Shown: one piece after another, positions 29,637 through 38,768 of the stretch
Numbering within the stretch: position 1 is the stretch's first letter
How the letters are laid out: each line of letters opens with the position of its first letter
Assembly: GCA_945956935.1 (NCBI GenBank)
Contig: CAMFJD010000001.1
Location: forward strand, 1 to 64,000
Length of the DNA stretch: 64,000 nucleotides
Direction of reading: 5' to 3'
Origin: an uncultured Bacillota bacterium
Lineage (GTDB): Bacteria > Bacillota_I > Bacilli_A > Culicoidibacterales > ZOR0006
Program-made: the position numbers and the translations under genes
Notes under the pieces: generated by a model
The model's input: only the letters and a program-made list of their open reading frames with translations
Databases searched by the model: none
What the model was told of the DNA's origin: nothing

Positions 29637-30461
29637 ATGCCAGAATTACCAGAGGTTGAAACGGTACGTCAAACACTACAGCCATTACTTGTAGATCAAA
29701 TAATTACAGATGTTCAAGTACGGTGGCCAAATATTATTGTTGGCGATTATGTAGCATGGATGAAATCCATGATTGAACAACGCTTTGTACGTATTGATCG
29801 CTTTGGCAAGTATTTATTGTTTGTATTTGAGAATGATGTATTGATCTGTCATCTGCGAATGGAAGGGAAATTTTATTATCAAACTCAAAGTGAAGAAATA
29901 AATAAACATGTACATGTAATTTTTACTTTAAGCAATGGCATGCAGCTGAGATATCATGATGTGCGAAAATTCGGAACGATGGAATTAGTTTCAAAATCAA
30001 GTTTATGGAAGACGAAAAGTTTGGCAAAATTAGGGAAAGAGCCATTTGAACTTGAACAAAAACCAGATTACCTGTTTCAAAAATGTCAGCAAACGAAACG
30101 AATGATTAAAAGTGTGTTGCTTGATCAAACAATTTTAGTAGGTCTTGGAAATATTTATGTGGATGAAGTATTATATCGTGCAAAAATTCATCCAGAACAA
30201 GCAGCAAATACATTGTCAAAAAATCAGACAGCTGTACTTGTTGAGGCAGCAATAGCGGTACTCAATAAAGCAATTGCTCTAGGTGGAACGACAATTCGAA
30301 CATACCAAAGTACACTTGGTGTCGATGGAAAGTTTCAAAATGAATTGCAAGTTCACACAAAAAAAGGTGAATCATGTCCACGTTGTGGAACAATCATTGA
30401 AAAAATAAAAGTAGGTGGGCGTGGTACATACTTGTGTCCAAATTGCCAACGAATGGAGTAA
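29637..30461 (+). CDS. mutM: Formamidopyrimidine-DNA glycosylase
   Basis: Excises 8-oxoguanine and other oxidised purines with AP-lyase activity. The 274-residue protein begins MPELPEVETVRQ, giving the catalytic Pro2 and Glu3 after Met removal. It has the H2TH region (GLGNIYVDEVLYRAKIHP) and a C-terminal zinc finger with Cys pairs CPRC and CPNC flanking GRGTYL. TAGGAGGG precedes the ATG. coaE begins four bases after its stop, matching the polA-mutM-coaE order of Bacilli. Confidence 0.97.
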   Translation: MPELPEVETVRQTLQPLLVDQIITDVQVRWPNIIVGDYVAWMKSMIEQRFVRIDRFGKYLLFVFENDVLICHLRMEGKFYYQTQSEEINKHVHVIFTLSNGMQLRYHDVRKFGTMELVSKSSLWKTKSLAKLGKEPFELEQKPDYLFQKCQQTKRMIKSVLLDQTILVGLGNIYVDEVLYRAKIHPEQAANTLSKNQTAVLVEAAIAVLNKAIALGGTTIRTYQSTLGVDGKFQNELQVHTKKGESCPRCGTIIEKIKVGGRGTYLCPNCQRME

Positions 30462-30465
30462 TCGC

Positions 30466-31047
30466 ATGAAAATTATTGGATTAACAGGATCAATTGCTAC
30501 TGGTAAAACAACTGTTACACAGATGTTGAAAGCCGAGGGAGTAACCGTGATTGATGCTGATGAAATAGCAGCACAGATAACTCAGAGGCAAGAGGTGTTA
30601 GATCAACTTGTGGAAGTATTTGGTACTGAGATTGTTGCGAATAATACGTTAAACCGTCGAGCACTCGCTACAATAATTTTTACAGATGAGCAACAACGGT
30701 ATAAATTAAATACACTCTTACATCCTTTGGTAAAAATAGAAATGTTGAAACAAGCGAAACAATCAAAAAAAGATGTTGTTGTTTTTGATGTTCCATTGTT
30801 GTATGAAACCGACTTTTACCAGTTGTGTGAGCTGATTATTGTTGTCGCAGTCGATGAAAAGACTCAGCTTCATCGCCTAATGGAGCGAGATCAATGTACG
30901 TATGAGCAAGCTATGGCAAGAATTACAGCACAAATAGCAATTGATGAAAAAATTAAATATGCCGATTTTTGTATTGATAATAGCCGTTCAAAAATTGAAA
31001 CGAATCGTCAAGTGAGAGAGCTTATCGACAAGCTAAATATGATTTAG
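30466..31047 (+). CDS. coaE: Dephospho-CoA kinase
   Basis: Final step of coenzyme A synthesis: phosphorylates the 3'-OH of dephospho-CoA. The 193-residue P-loop kinase begins MKIIGLTGSIATGKTTVT and shows DADEIAAQ for substrate binding, the lid/core motif VVFDVPLLYE and RMERDQ-type LMERDQCTYEQA. I chose the ATG at 30466, with TGGAG eight bases upstream inside the mutM end; the frame is open further but that part overlaps mutM and is not family-like. Confidence 0.96.
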   Translation: MKIIGLTGSIATGKTTVTQMLKAEGVTVIDADEIAAQITQRQEVLDQLVEVFGTEIVANNTLNRRALATIIFTDEQQRYKLNTLLHPLVKIEMLKQAKQSKKDVVVFDVPLLYETDFYQLCELIIVVAVDEKTQLHRLMERDQCTYEQAMARITAQIAIDEKIKYADFCIDNSRSKIETNRQVRELIDKLNMI

Positions 31048-31088
31048 TATAATAAATGTGGAAATATATAAACTAGGGGAGATATAAA

Positions 31089-31439
31089 ATGGGATTCTTA
31101 GATCAATTGAGTAAACGTGCGGAGACGAACGATCACCATCCGCAACCGGAACTACGAACACATTATTATAAAGCATCGACAGCACAAGTAGCAAAAACAA
31201 TCGAACATCTCGTACATGCACGTCAGTGGGAACTAACGTTAGCGAATGTTGAGTATCAAGAATATACAATTCGAATTGAAAAAGAAACAGAAGCAGTGAT
31301 TAATTTATATCAAGTGAGCATGTTAGAAACAGCAGTTGATATTTATGTGAATAGCAACAAAATGCTTGGATATAGTAAGAAAAAAATTCAAGAAATTTTC
31401 CAATATTTGGATCAACATTTGCAAGCAGTTGGAAAATAA
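31089..31439 (+). CDS. Conserved small cytosolic protein, function unknown
   Basis: A 116-residue soluble protein without membrane segments or a signal. It has a His/Arg/Tyr segment (LRTHYYKAS), an alpha/beta central part and a C-terminal amphipathic helix (KKKIQEIFQYLDQHLQAV). I recall similar short proteins annotated only as cytosolic protein near the coaE-dnaB region of staphylococci, but this is a recollection, not a search. GGGGAG precedes the ATG, and dnaB starts 18 bases after its stop, so it belongs to the replication-gene cluster. It sits where nrdR would be in B. subtilis but is not NrdR (no zinc-ribbon cysteines). Confidence 0.75.
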   Translation: MGFLDQLSKRAETNDHHPQPELRTHYYKASTAQVAKTIEHLVHARQWELTLANVEYQEYTIRIEKETEAVINLYQVSMLETAVDIYVNSNKMLGYSKKKIQEIFQYLDQHLQAVGK

Positions 31440-31457
31440 GAGGAAGGCGATTACACA

Positions 31458-32774
31458 ATGGTTACAGATTATCGTTTCTGGCATGAGATACAGCCGACAA
31501 ATCCATATGTAGTCCAAAGTGAAGGCGTTTTGAGCGAATATGACCGCAAAACGCTTTTTTCACTGTATTTACCTATTGTTGGAAGCCAAGCGATTACATT
31601 ATATATGATTTTATGGGAAGAACTGTTTCAGCAGTCGACAGCACATTTTAGACTCTTAACACAGATGAATTGTAGTTTACCTCAACTTGTAGAATCACGA
31701 AAAAAATTAGAAAGTTTAGGCTTGTTGAAAACATATTGTATGCAGTCTGATGTACCACAATTTATATATGAACTTGTATTACCAGCGACACCAAAAATAT
31801 TTTTTAATGATCCTGTATTGAGTGCATTGTTATACTCTTTTACCGATGATGCACATTATCGACGGACAAAGGCACAATTTGAATTACCATATGTTGACAC
31901 GGCAGGTTATATTGAAATTAGTGCAACATTTACGGAAAGCTATGAACTTGAATTTTTACCACTTGATATACCGGGTGGTATTGATCATGCACCGAGTCGT
32001 CATCGTGCAGATGTACAAACAGAGCATGAATTTGATGAACAGTTGTTTTTTATGAATTTACCAAAAGGCATACTCGCACCAACTGATTTGACAAAAGAGA
32101 CGATGAATATGATTGCGAAACAAGCATATGTGTATGATATTCCAGCCAATGAAATGGCTCATCTTGTCATCCAAGCAACTAATGATCAACGTTTAGACAT
32201 CGAGCAATTACGTAAAGATGCTAGGAATTACTATCGTATGCAAAAACCAGCAACAAAACTTCAATTTTCTACACAAGTGCAACCAGGTCAGTTGCGTGCA
32301 CCAAATATTGATGTTGAGCAAACACCACAGCAAAAGCTTGTTACGATGTTTGAGACGACCTCACCACTGCAATTTTTAACGAATCGATTAGGAAGAAAAC
32401 CAAATCAATTTGAGCGTGAATTGTTAGAAAAATTACTCATTGAATATAAATTACAACCTGGTGTCATTAATGTAGTCATCGATTATTCTTTAAGGAAAAC
32501 GGAGAATCAGTTCCGAGAAAGTTACATTGAAAAAGTAGCGGCGTCATGGTCGACACAGCAAATTCAGACTGTAGAAGCAGCAATGGATCAAGCAAAGAAA
32601 TCAAACCAAGTGGCACTTAAAGCTCAATCAAAAAAAACATCATCGAGAAAAAAAACAGCTGTAAAAAGAACTGAAATTGTTCCAACATGGGATGCCACAA
32701 GTCCTGAACTCAGTGAAACAGAACAAGCAGAGCAACTGAGACGGTTTGAAGAATTACTTGAACAATTAAAGTAA
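31458..32774 (+). CDS. dnaB: Replication initiation / membrane attachment protein DnaB
   Basis: The Bacillota DnaB, a helicase co-loader and not the hexameric helicase. With DnaD and DnaI it loads the DnaC helicase at oriC. The 438-residue protein has an N-terminal winged-helix part (SLYLPIVGSQAITLYMILWE), a helical middle, and a C-terminal DnaB/DnaD domain: NQFERELLEKLL, GVINVVIDYSLRKTE and a basic tail (SKKTSSRKKTAVKR). GAGGAAGG precedes the start. dnaI follows in the same order as in B. subtilis. Confidence 0.93.
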   Translation: MVTDYRFWHEIQPTNPYVVQSEGVLSEYDRKTLFSLYLPIVGSQAITLYMILWEELFQQSTAHFRLLTQMNCSLPQLVESRKKLESLGLLKTYCMQSDVPQFIYELVLPATPKIFFNDPVLSALLYSFTDDAHYRRTKAQFELPYVDTAGYIEISATFTESYELEFLPLDIPGGIDHAPSRHRADVQTEHEFDEQLFFMNLPKGILAPTDLTKETMNMIAKQAYVYDIPANEMAHLVIQATNDQRLDIEQLRKDARNYYRMQKPATKLQFSTQVQPGQLRAPNIDVEQTPQQKLVTMFETTSPLQFLTNRLGRKPNQFERELLEKLLIEYKLQPGVINVVIDYSLRKTENQFRESYIEKVAASWSTQQIQTVEAAMDQAKKSNQVALKAQSKKTSSRKKTAVKRTEIVPTWDATSPELSETEQAEQLRRFEELLEQLK

Positions 32775-32792
32775 GGAAGTGAGGTGGAATAT

Positions 32793-33692
32793 ATGCAACG
32801 ATTAGGAAACAGTTTACCAAAAACACAACGTCAACAAGAAGTTGAAGATGCATTATATGAGCAATTGATTATACATCCAAATGTTCAGCAGTTTTTATCA
32901 CGCTACCCAGAATTAACGAAAGTACAATTGATGGATAATTTACCAGCACTGGCAGAACTTGTCCGTTATCACCAACATTGTGAGCACTGTGCGGGTATTC
33001 ATGAGTGTCCACATCCAGCAAAAGGATACCGTGCAACACTTGATCAAGATGGTTGTCGACTACAAACGACACTCTATCCATGCCATTATAAAAAAAATCA
33101 GTTAGACAAAACCCAATTTATTCAAGCAATTAGTTTACCAAAACAGATTTTATCAGCAGATTTTTTGGATTGGCAAGCACCAAGTGACCGGATTCAAATT
33201 ATGCCAGCACTTGAACACTGTGCTGCGATTCGTAATGCGAAAGACCATCGTGGATTGTATATTCAAGGTGGTTTTGGTGTTGGAAAAACCCACCTATTGG
33301 GTGCTATTGCAAAAAGTTTAAGTGAGAGCGGTCTGCATTCATTACTTGTTTTTTGGCCTGAGTTTACACGTGAGATAAAAAGTGATTTTAGTGTGCTCGA
33401 CCAAAAGCTTGAACGACTTAAAACAATTGATGTGTTAATGATTGATGACATAGGTGCTGAAAATAATACAAGTTTTGTACGTGATGAAGTTTTGTTGCCG
33501 ATTTTGAATTATCGCATGATGTTTCAAAAACCGACATTCTTTAGTTCTAATTTACCAGTTGAATCGTTAGCGGATCATTTTAAAATTTCACAGCGTGGCG
33601 ATGATGAGCCTATAAAAGCAATGCGTGTACTAGAACGCATTCACTCATTAACAATTCCGTTAACACTGAGTGGACCGAATCGACGTCGTTAA
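32793..33692 (+). CDS. dnaI: Primosomal protein DnaI, helicase loader
   Basis: AAA+ ATPase that loads the replicative helicase. The 299-residue product has an N-terminal helicase-binding domain with a Cys/His zinc site (HCEHC and ECPH, with later CHYKK) and a C-terminal ATPase: Walker A GGFGVGKTH (from residue 159), Walker B LMIDDIGAE, sensor I FFSSNLP, and RVLERI near the arginine finger. The ATG at 32793 follows GAGGTGG; a GTG three codons earlier is in frame. It ends 20 bases before the thrS promoter-T-box unit. Confidence 0.95.
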   Translation: MQRLGNSLPKTQRQQEVEDALYEQLIIHPNVQQFLSRYPELTKVQLMDNLPALAELVRYHQHCEHCAGIHECPHPAKGYRATLDQDGCRLQTTLYPCHYKKNQLDKTQFIQAISLPKQILSADFLDWQAPSDRIQIMPALEHCAAIRNAKDHRGLYIQGGFGVGKTHLLGAIAKSLSESGLHSLLVFWPEFTREIKSDFSVLDQKLERLKTIDVLMIDDIGAENNTSFVRDEVLLPILNYRMMFQKPTFFSSNLPVESLADHFKISQRGDDEPIKAMRVLERIHSLTIPLTLSGPNRRR

Positions 33693-33699
33693 ACAGAGC

Positions 33700-33728
33700 T
33701 TGACAGGCTACGAAAAGATGATTATAAT
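33700..33728 (+). promoter_or_regulatory. Consensus promoter of thrS
   Basis: TTGACA, 17-nt spacer, TATAAT: a perfect sigma-A promoter directly upstream of the T-box leader. Confidence 0.85.
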
Positions 33729-33744
33729 TTTGAGTATAATAAAA

Positions 33745-33982
33745 AAAGCAATGATAAGGATATGATTATGACAGTATTCAATTGTCTAGAGAAGAAGTGC
33801 ACGGCTGAAACATTTCTCGTTTGAAGTGATAATTACTCCCTTAGAGCTGACCTTGAAAAAGGATTCCGGTTGCATCACCGTTATATGATGTTAGAGAGTT
33901 TTTGAGTGCGAATTGCTCAAAAAAATAAAGGTGGTACCGCGATACTTCGTCCTTTTTCGGATGGGGTATTGCGTTTTTTTTA
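33745..33982 (+). promoter_or_regulatory. T-box riboswitch (threonyl-tRNA sensing)
   Basis: The leader has the T-box proper (AAAGGTGGTACCGCG, 33927-33941) whose UGG-containing bulge binds the ACCA end of uncharged tRNA. It is followed by a terminator stem (CGCGATAC..CGTCC with GGATGGGGTATTGCG) and a T8 run (33974-33981). Stem I lies in 33765-33850, where ACT at 33835-33837 is a plausible threonine specifier codon. Uncharged tRNA-Thr would favour antitermination and thrS expression. Confidence 0.9.
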
Positions 33983-34012
33983 CACCGAAAAATTAAAGGA
34001 GGATTTTTGAAT

Positions 34013-35959
34013 ATGATTACAATAACATTTCCAGATGGAAATCAACGTCAATATGAAGAAGGTGTCTCAATTGAAGGGATTGCCCAAAGTATTTCACCAG
34101 GATTAAAAAAACGTGCTGTCGCAGGAGTTGTGAATGGTGAAACATTTGATTTTAACCGTCCAATTGATGTTGATGCAACAGTTGAAATTATTACGAATGA
34201 TATGCCAAAGGCATTTGAAATTTTAAATCACTCAACAGCACACTTAATGGCACAAGCTGTGAAGAATTTATTTCCTGAAGCTAAGTTTGGTGTAGGACCA
34301 GCAATTGAAGAAGGGTTCTATTACGATATTGATGCCGGATCTGTAGCTATTACTGAAGCAGATTTACCAAAAATTGAAAAAGAAATGATGCGCTTGGTGA
34401 AACAAAATTTACCAATTGAACGTGAGGAAGTATCACGTCAAGCAGCACTTGATTTTTTTGCAAATGATGAGTATAAAACAGAATTAATTGAAGCGATTGA
34501 TAAAAAATCTGTTGTTTCATTATATCGTCAAGGCGATTTTACAGATCTATGTGCTGGGGGGCATGTGGGGATGACAAATAAAATCAAACATTTCAAGTTG
34601 CTAAGTATTGCTGGAGCTTATTGGCGTGGTGATGCAAATAATAAGCAGCTACAACGTATTTATGGAACATCACACTTCAGTAAAGAAGCATTAGCAGATT
34701 ATCTTCAGTTGTTGCAAGAGCGCCGCGAACGTGACCACCGTAAAATCGGAAAAGAATTGGAATTATTTGCATTCAATGATTTAGCCGGAAAAGGATTGCC
34801 TATTTGGTTACCAAATGGAGCATCAATACGTCGCGAGTTAGAACGTTATATTGTGGATAAAGAATTACAACAAGGATATGAACACGTGTATACTCCGTGC
34901 ATGGGGTCAGTTGATTTATACAAAAAATCAGGACATTGGGATCATTATCATGAAGATATGTTTCCACCGATGGAAATGGAAAATGAGCAACTTGTATTAC
35001 GTCCGATGAACTGCCCACATCATATGATGGTATATACAAATAAACCTCGTTCATATAAAGATTTACCAATTCGTATTGGTGAGTTAGGGCAAATGCACCG
35101 CTATGAAAAATCAGGAGCATTAACAGGTTTAGAACGTGTACGTGGAATGTGTTTAAATGATGCTCATATTTTTGTGACACCAGAACAAATTAAAGCCGAA
35201 TTTAAACAAGTGCTTGATTTGATTCATGATGTATATGAAGATTTTGGCATTGAAGCGTCGTACTATCGCTTGTCATTACGTGATCCTGAAGATAAAGAAA
35301 AGTATTATGATGACGATGCGATGTGGGAAACAGCTCAAGATATGTTACGTGATGTGTTAGTTGAAGCAGAAGTGGAATTTGTTGAAGCAGAAGGCGAAGC
35401 AGCATTCTACGGACCAAAACTTGACATTCAAATTAAAACAGCGCTAGGTCATGAAGCAACATTATCAACAATTCAATTAGATTTCTTGTTACCAGAACGT
35501 TTTGATTTAACATATATTGATGCAGATGGTAGTAAAAAACGTCCAGTTGTTATTCACCGTGGTGTTATTTCAACGATGGAACGTATGACATCGTTTTTAA
35601 TTGAAGAATATAAAGGAGCATTCCCAACATGGTTAGCACCGGTACAAATTGGTATTATTCCAGTTTCAAATGAGATTCATTTAGCATATGCACAAGATAT
35701 TTATGATACGCTAAATGCAATGAATTTGCGTGTACATCTTGATACACGTGAAGAGAAAATGGGTTATAAAATCCGTGAAGCACAAGTGAAGAAATACCCA
35801 TATACGCTTGTATTAGGTGATTCTGAGCAAGAAGAAGGAACAGTAACATATCGTAAGCACGGTTCACAAGCACAAACGACAGTGACAAAAGCAGCGTTTA
35901 TTGAGCTACTATTAAGTGATATTAAACGAAAAAGTAGAGTCGAAAGCATTTCAAAGTAA
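34013..35959 (+). CDS. thrS: Threonine-tRNA ligase
   Basis: Charges tRNA-Thr. The 648-residue class II synthetase has an N-terminal TGS domain ([11 protein letters not shown]), the editing domain with [10 protein letters not shown] and CAGGHV, the catalytic core with [10 protein letters not shown] (motif/zinc Cys) and [15 protein letters not shown] (motif 2), motif 3 [13 protein letters not shown], and an anticodon-binding domain ([11 protein letters not shown]). I chose the ATG at 34013 (AAAGGAGG ten bases upstream); TTG 34007 is an alternative. Controlled by the T-box upstream and ended by a strong terminator. Confidence 0.98.
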   Translation: MITITFPDGNQRQYEEGVSIEGIAQSISPGLKKRAVAGVVNGETFDFNRPIDVDATVEIITNDMPKAFEILNHSTAHLMAQAVKNLFPEAKFGVGPAIEEGFYYDIDAGSVAITEADLPKIEKEMMRLVKQNLPIEREEVSRQAALDFFANDEYKTELIEAIDKKSVVSLYRQGDFTDLCAGGHVGMTNKIKHFKLLSIAGAYWRGDANNKQLQRIYGTSHFSKEALADYLQLLQERRERDHRKIGKELELFAFNDLAGKGLPIWLPNGASIRRELERYIVDKELQQGYEHVYTPCMGSVDLYKKSGHWDHYHEDMFPPMEMENEQLVLRPMNCPHHMMVYTNKPRSYKDLPIRIGELGQMHRYEKSGALTGLERVRGMCLNDAHIFVTPEQIKAEFKQVLDLIHDVYEDFGIEASYYRLSLRDPEDKEKYYDDDAMWETAQDMLRDVLVEAEVEFVEAEGEAAFYGPKLDIQIKTALGHEATLSTIQLDFLLPERFDLTYIDADGSKKRPVVIHRGVISTMERMTSFLIEEYKGAFPTWLAPVQIGIIPVSNEIHLAYAQDIYDTLNAMNLRVHLDTREEKMGYKIREAQVKKYPYTLVLGDSEQEEGTVTYRKHGSQAQTTVTKAAFIELLLSDIKRKSRVESISK

Positions 35960-36027
35960 GGAACGAAGAAAATAATTGTTCACTAGAATTATTTGAAATA
36001 TTAACAAGAATAAGTGTTTAAAAACTA

Positions 36028-36064
36028 AACTGACAAGATTGATGATTAATCTTGTCAGTTTTTT
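36028..36064 (+). terminator. Terminator of thrS
   Basis: AACTGACAAGATT/AATCTTGTCAGTT, 13-bp stem, 7-nt loop, T6. Confidence 0.92.
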
Positions 36065-36550
36065 ATTATGTAAAGGAATGTGATAATAGGAATAATTGAT
36101 AAACACTATAAAAAATATGTATAAAACTATATAGAGAGATGAAAGGAATATTCTTTTCTAAAGAAAAAGAAAAATGCCTAAAATAAAGAGCTGAAAGATT
36201 TTTAAATAAAAGATGAATAAAAAAATAAGTTAATAGTTAAGTACAAAGAAATTAGTACATAAAATAAAAAGAGAAAAAAAATATGAATATTTAAAGACAA
36301 AAGATCCAGATTTAAAAATGAGTGTTCATAGTTATATAGATGAGTAAATGGAAATATACAAAATGAAAATAAGAAAACATTCAGAAAATATTAGATAGAA
36401 ATATATTGATAATCTCGAGTGTGAGCGTATAATACTTACCATGACGAGAGCGAATAACAGGTAGTAAATATAATAATTAGCTTGCTGTTATAACAATCGC
36501 ATAACCGAATACTAATCTTTCAAATGAGAAAATTTTAGGAGGGGACATTT
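36065..36550. other. A-rich upstream region of surface operon A
   Basis: About 490 bases, very rich in A on the + strand, with no gene. The first 340 bases show nothing supportable. The operon promoter is at 36406-36433, leaving a leader of about 110 bases before the ribosome site TAGGAGGGG. Confidence 0.5.
36406..36433 (+). promoter_or_regulatory. Promoter of surface operon A
   Basis: TTGATA, 16-nt spacer, TATAAT; the only good promoter between the thrS terminator and the first SipW-substrate gene. Confidence 0.65.
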
Positions 36551-37339
36551 ATGAAAATGAACAAAAAATATCTTATTGGTACAGGAGTCGTTGTAGCAGT
36601 GTTAGCAGTTGGTGGGACAGCAGCGTTCTTCACATCTACAGATTTTATTAGTAACCCATTCCAAACAGGATCAACTGATATTCCAACAGATCCGAACGCG
36701 GGTATCAAAATTTGGGAAAAATTTAATACTGATTTAGTATATAAAGATTATGACCCACTCATTGGTCCAGAAGCAGCAAAAGAAGTACTGCCAGGTGAGG
36801 CGATTAATAAAGATGTACAAGTACGGAGTAACGCTAATTATAATCAATTTGTACGTGCAAATTATACGGTTGTAGGTTATACAGCAGTAATTAATAATGT
36901 TGAAACAGTTGTGAAATCAGTCTGGACAGATAAAGTATTAACTGATCCATCAACTAAAATTATAGGGTATAAAACAGATACAGGAACAAATGTAAAAGCT
37001 GATGGATCGGCACTTACAACAGCTGGTCTAATCGAAAACCCATTAGATATAGCTCTGATTAGTGTAACGTTGAAACCTTCAGGAACAACTGGTGAAACAT
37101 GGACGACAAAACAAAGTGATGGATGGTATTACTATAATCAAATTCTTGCACCTGATGCAGGAACAACTGATTTACTTGACTCAGTAACATTAGCAGGATC
37201 AGCATCTAACATTTATAAAGGTCTAGGGTATAAAGTGAATGTAAATGCTAACTCTATTCAAGCTACAGATGCAGCTTGGACAGCATGGCCTGGTGTTGGA
37301 ACAAAACCAACGGTTATTGATTCAACAGTGAATAATTAA
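36551..37339 (+). CDS. TasA/camelysin-like SipW-dependent exported protein (operon A, gene 1)
   Basis: A 262-residue secreted protein with a SipW-type signal: a hydrophobic stretch (8-25) ending GGTAAFFTSTDFISNPFQTG, the pattern that marks SipW substrates such as TasA and camelysin (aromatic near the cleavage region, then N-x-F-x-x-G). The mature part has LPGEAINKDVQVRSNANYNQFVR, a beta-sandwich-like core, DGWYYYNQIL and VNANSIQATDAAW, all shared with its paralogue at 42340. No cysteine, no anchor. A strong ribosome site and a hairpin directly after the stop suggest it is the most expressed gene of the operon, probably the main fibre subunit. Function inferred from family and context. Confidence 0.8.
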   Translation: MKMNKKYLIGTGVVVAVLAVGGTAAFFTSTDFISNPFQTGSTDIPTDPNAGIKIWEKFNTDLVYKDYDPLIGPEAAKEVLPGEAINKDVQVRSNANYNQFVRANYTVVGYTAVINNVETVVKSVWTDKVLTDPSTKIIGYKTDTGTNVKADGSALTTAGLIENPLDIALISVTLKPSGTTGETWTTKQSDGWYYYNQILAPDAGTTDLLDSVTLAGSASNIYKGLGYKVNVNANSIQATDAAWTAWPGVGTKPTVIDSTVNN

Positions 37340-37350
37340 AGTAGACGAAT

Positions 37351-37392
37351 AAGGCGAAGGCTTGCTCGAATTAGTGAGCAAGCCTTCGCCTT
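37351..37392 (+). terminator. Hairpin after gene 1 of operon A
   Basis: A perfect 17-bp stem (37351-37367 with 37376-37392) with an 8-nt loop and only a short, broken T-run. It probably attenuates transcription into gene 2 or protects the 3' end of the gene 1 mRNA. The equivalent position in operon B also has a hairpin. Confidence 0.8.
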
Positions 37393-37423
37393 TCATTCTT
37401 TCATGAAGAAAGGAGGGTGACAT

Positions 37424-38083
37424 ATGAAATTCGTAAAATATTTCAAATACATAGGCTTTTTACTAGTATGTATTTTGATACCGAGCAGCGTTGTAGCGAA
37501 TTCAGGGGTTTTACCACCAACGATTGAATTGATTGGGGATGCGAAGGAATTATCGTTTACGGAGAGCAATGAACCTGGATTTCTACACGAATCAACATTT
37601 TTACCAGGAAATTCAATTGAGCGTACATTGATAATTAGAAATGAAAAAAATGTGGCTTTTCGTCTAAGTTTTGAGCTTGAGAGAACAGCTGCTAAACCAT
37701 CTGATGTGGATTTATTGAGTAAGATAAATATTCAAATTTATGAAGGTGATAAGCTGCTTTGTACAGGTATAATAGATGAAAATAATTGTGATAATCGCCA
37801 GTTTTATGCAACGCTCAATCCAGGAGATGTGAGAGAGCTGCGGATGATTGCCACTTTTAATGAAGATGCTGGAAATGAGTACAAAAACAAAAAAGATCAA
37901 TATGATTGGATTTTTGATGCGGTTGTTGCGACAGTACCAAGTACTGGAAAACCAACAGTACCAACGTTGATACCAACAACGGGAAATCCATTAGTAGATA
38001 CGGGTTTGTTTGCATTAGAGATAGTTGTTTTAGGTGGTGCACTACTTATAGGTAGTCAGTATCTGTTAAAACGAAAAAAATAA
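37424..38083 (+). CDS. Sec-exported, C-terminally anchored surface protein (operon A, gene 2)
   Basis: A 219-residue protein with a classical signal peptide (hydrophobic 10-25, cleavage near VVANS), an extracellular domain, and a C-terminal membrane helix (196-213) with a KRKK tail. Ahead of the helix are LIPTTG (182-187) and LVDTG (190-194), sorting-signal-like but not a strict LPxTG. The domain includes FLPGNSIERTLIIRNEKN and a conserved Cys pair (Cys113, Cys122) in LLCTGIIDENNCDNRQFY, probably a disulfide. It is closely paralogous to the protein at 43314. No sortase is encoded in the window. It may be a membrane- or wall-anchored base for the fibre. Confidence 0.75.
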   Translation: MKFVKYFKYIGFLLVCILIPSSVVANSGVLPPTIELIGDAKELSFTESNEPGFLHESTFLPGNSIERTLIIRNEKNVAFRLSFELERTAAKPSDVDLLSKINIQIYEGDKLLCTGIIDENNCDNRQFYATLNPGDVRELRMIATFNEDAGNEYKNKKDQYDWIFDAVVATVPSTGKPTVPTLIPTTGNPLVDTGLFALEIVVLGGALLIGSQYLLKRKK

Positions 38084-38115
38084 AATAAAAAATGTTCAGA
38101 GAGGGGGTATTTACG

Positions 38116-38751
38116 ATGAGAATGCGATGGATAAAAAACAAAAAAATTCAAATAATGCTAGGAATTTTCGTAATGTTAGTTACTGTTGCAACGATTCCAA
38201 CAATTTTAAGTTACTTAACAAGTAGAGATAGTATTGTGAACCCGTTTAAGCTCGGAACAGTTGATGTAGAAATTAAAGAAATTTTTCCAGTACCAACGGA
38301 GATAAATCCTTGGGAAGGTCAAACATGGACAAAAAATGTTTCGATTGAAAATAAAGGTACACAAAAATCTTTGATTCGTGTAGCAATTGTTCCAAGATGG
38401 GAAAATATAGACGGCACACCATTTGCGGGAGATACGAGCTTGCTAATATTAACATTGCAAAATATGAATACAACACCAGGATGGGTCGATGGAAAAGACG
38501 GATATTATTACTATACTGAAAAAGTAATCACCGGGGGAGTAACGCTTCCAGTATTGGCAACGGTAGCATTAGATAGCGAGAAAATAGATGGTAATATTCA
38601 AAAAAGATATGCTAATAAAAAGTTAATTGTTGATGTACAAGCAGAAGCTGTACATGCATATCAACCAGCATATGAATCTGTCTGGTCAACGATGGCGAAA
38701 AGTGGTTCGACAACAGATTTAATGTTAGAAGCACTCATTGCAACACCTTAA
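38116..38751 (+). CDS. Second SipW-type exported protein (operon A, gene 3)
   Basis: A 211-residue protein beginning MRMRWIKNKK with a hydrophobic segment, then the SipW-type motif ILSYLTSRDSIVNPFKLG followed by TVDVEI. The mature domain has the family features SIENKGTQKSLIRVAIVPRW, PGWVDGKDGYYYYTE and VQAEAVHAY. It is shorter than gene 1 and lacks cysteines and an anchor. I chose the ATG at 38116, after GAGGGGG; earlier in-frame codons overlap that site. Paralogue at 43948. By analogy with TasA/TapA it could be a minor subunit or assembly partner; this is inference. Confidence 0.75.
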   Translation: MRMRWIKNKKIQIMLGIFVMLVTVATIPTILSYLTSRDSIVNPFKLGTVDVEIKEIFPVPTEINPWEGQTWTKNVSIENKGTQKSLIRVAIVPRWENIDGTPFAGDTSLLILTLQNMNTTPGWVDGKDGYYYYTEKVITGGVTLPVLATVALDSEKIDGNIQKRYANKKLIVDVQAEAVHAYQPAYESVWSTMAKSGSTTDLMLEALIATP

Positions 38752-38768
38752 AGAAGGGAGGAACAGAC

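Noticed and set aside
37960-38010. LIPTTG read as a canonical LPxTG sortase signal
   Set aside because: The spelling is L-I-P-T-T-G, not LPxTG, it is not conserved in the operon B paralogue, and no sortase is encoded nearby. I report the aligned LVxTG pair instead, as a question.
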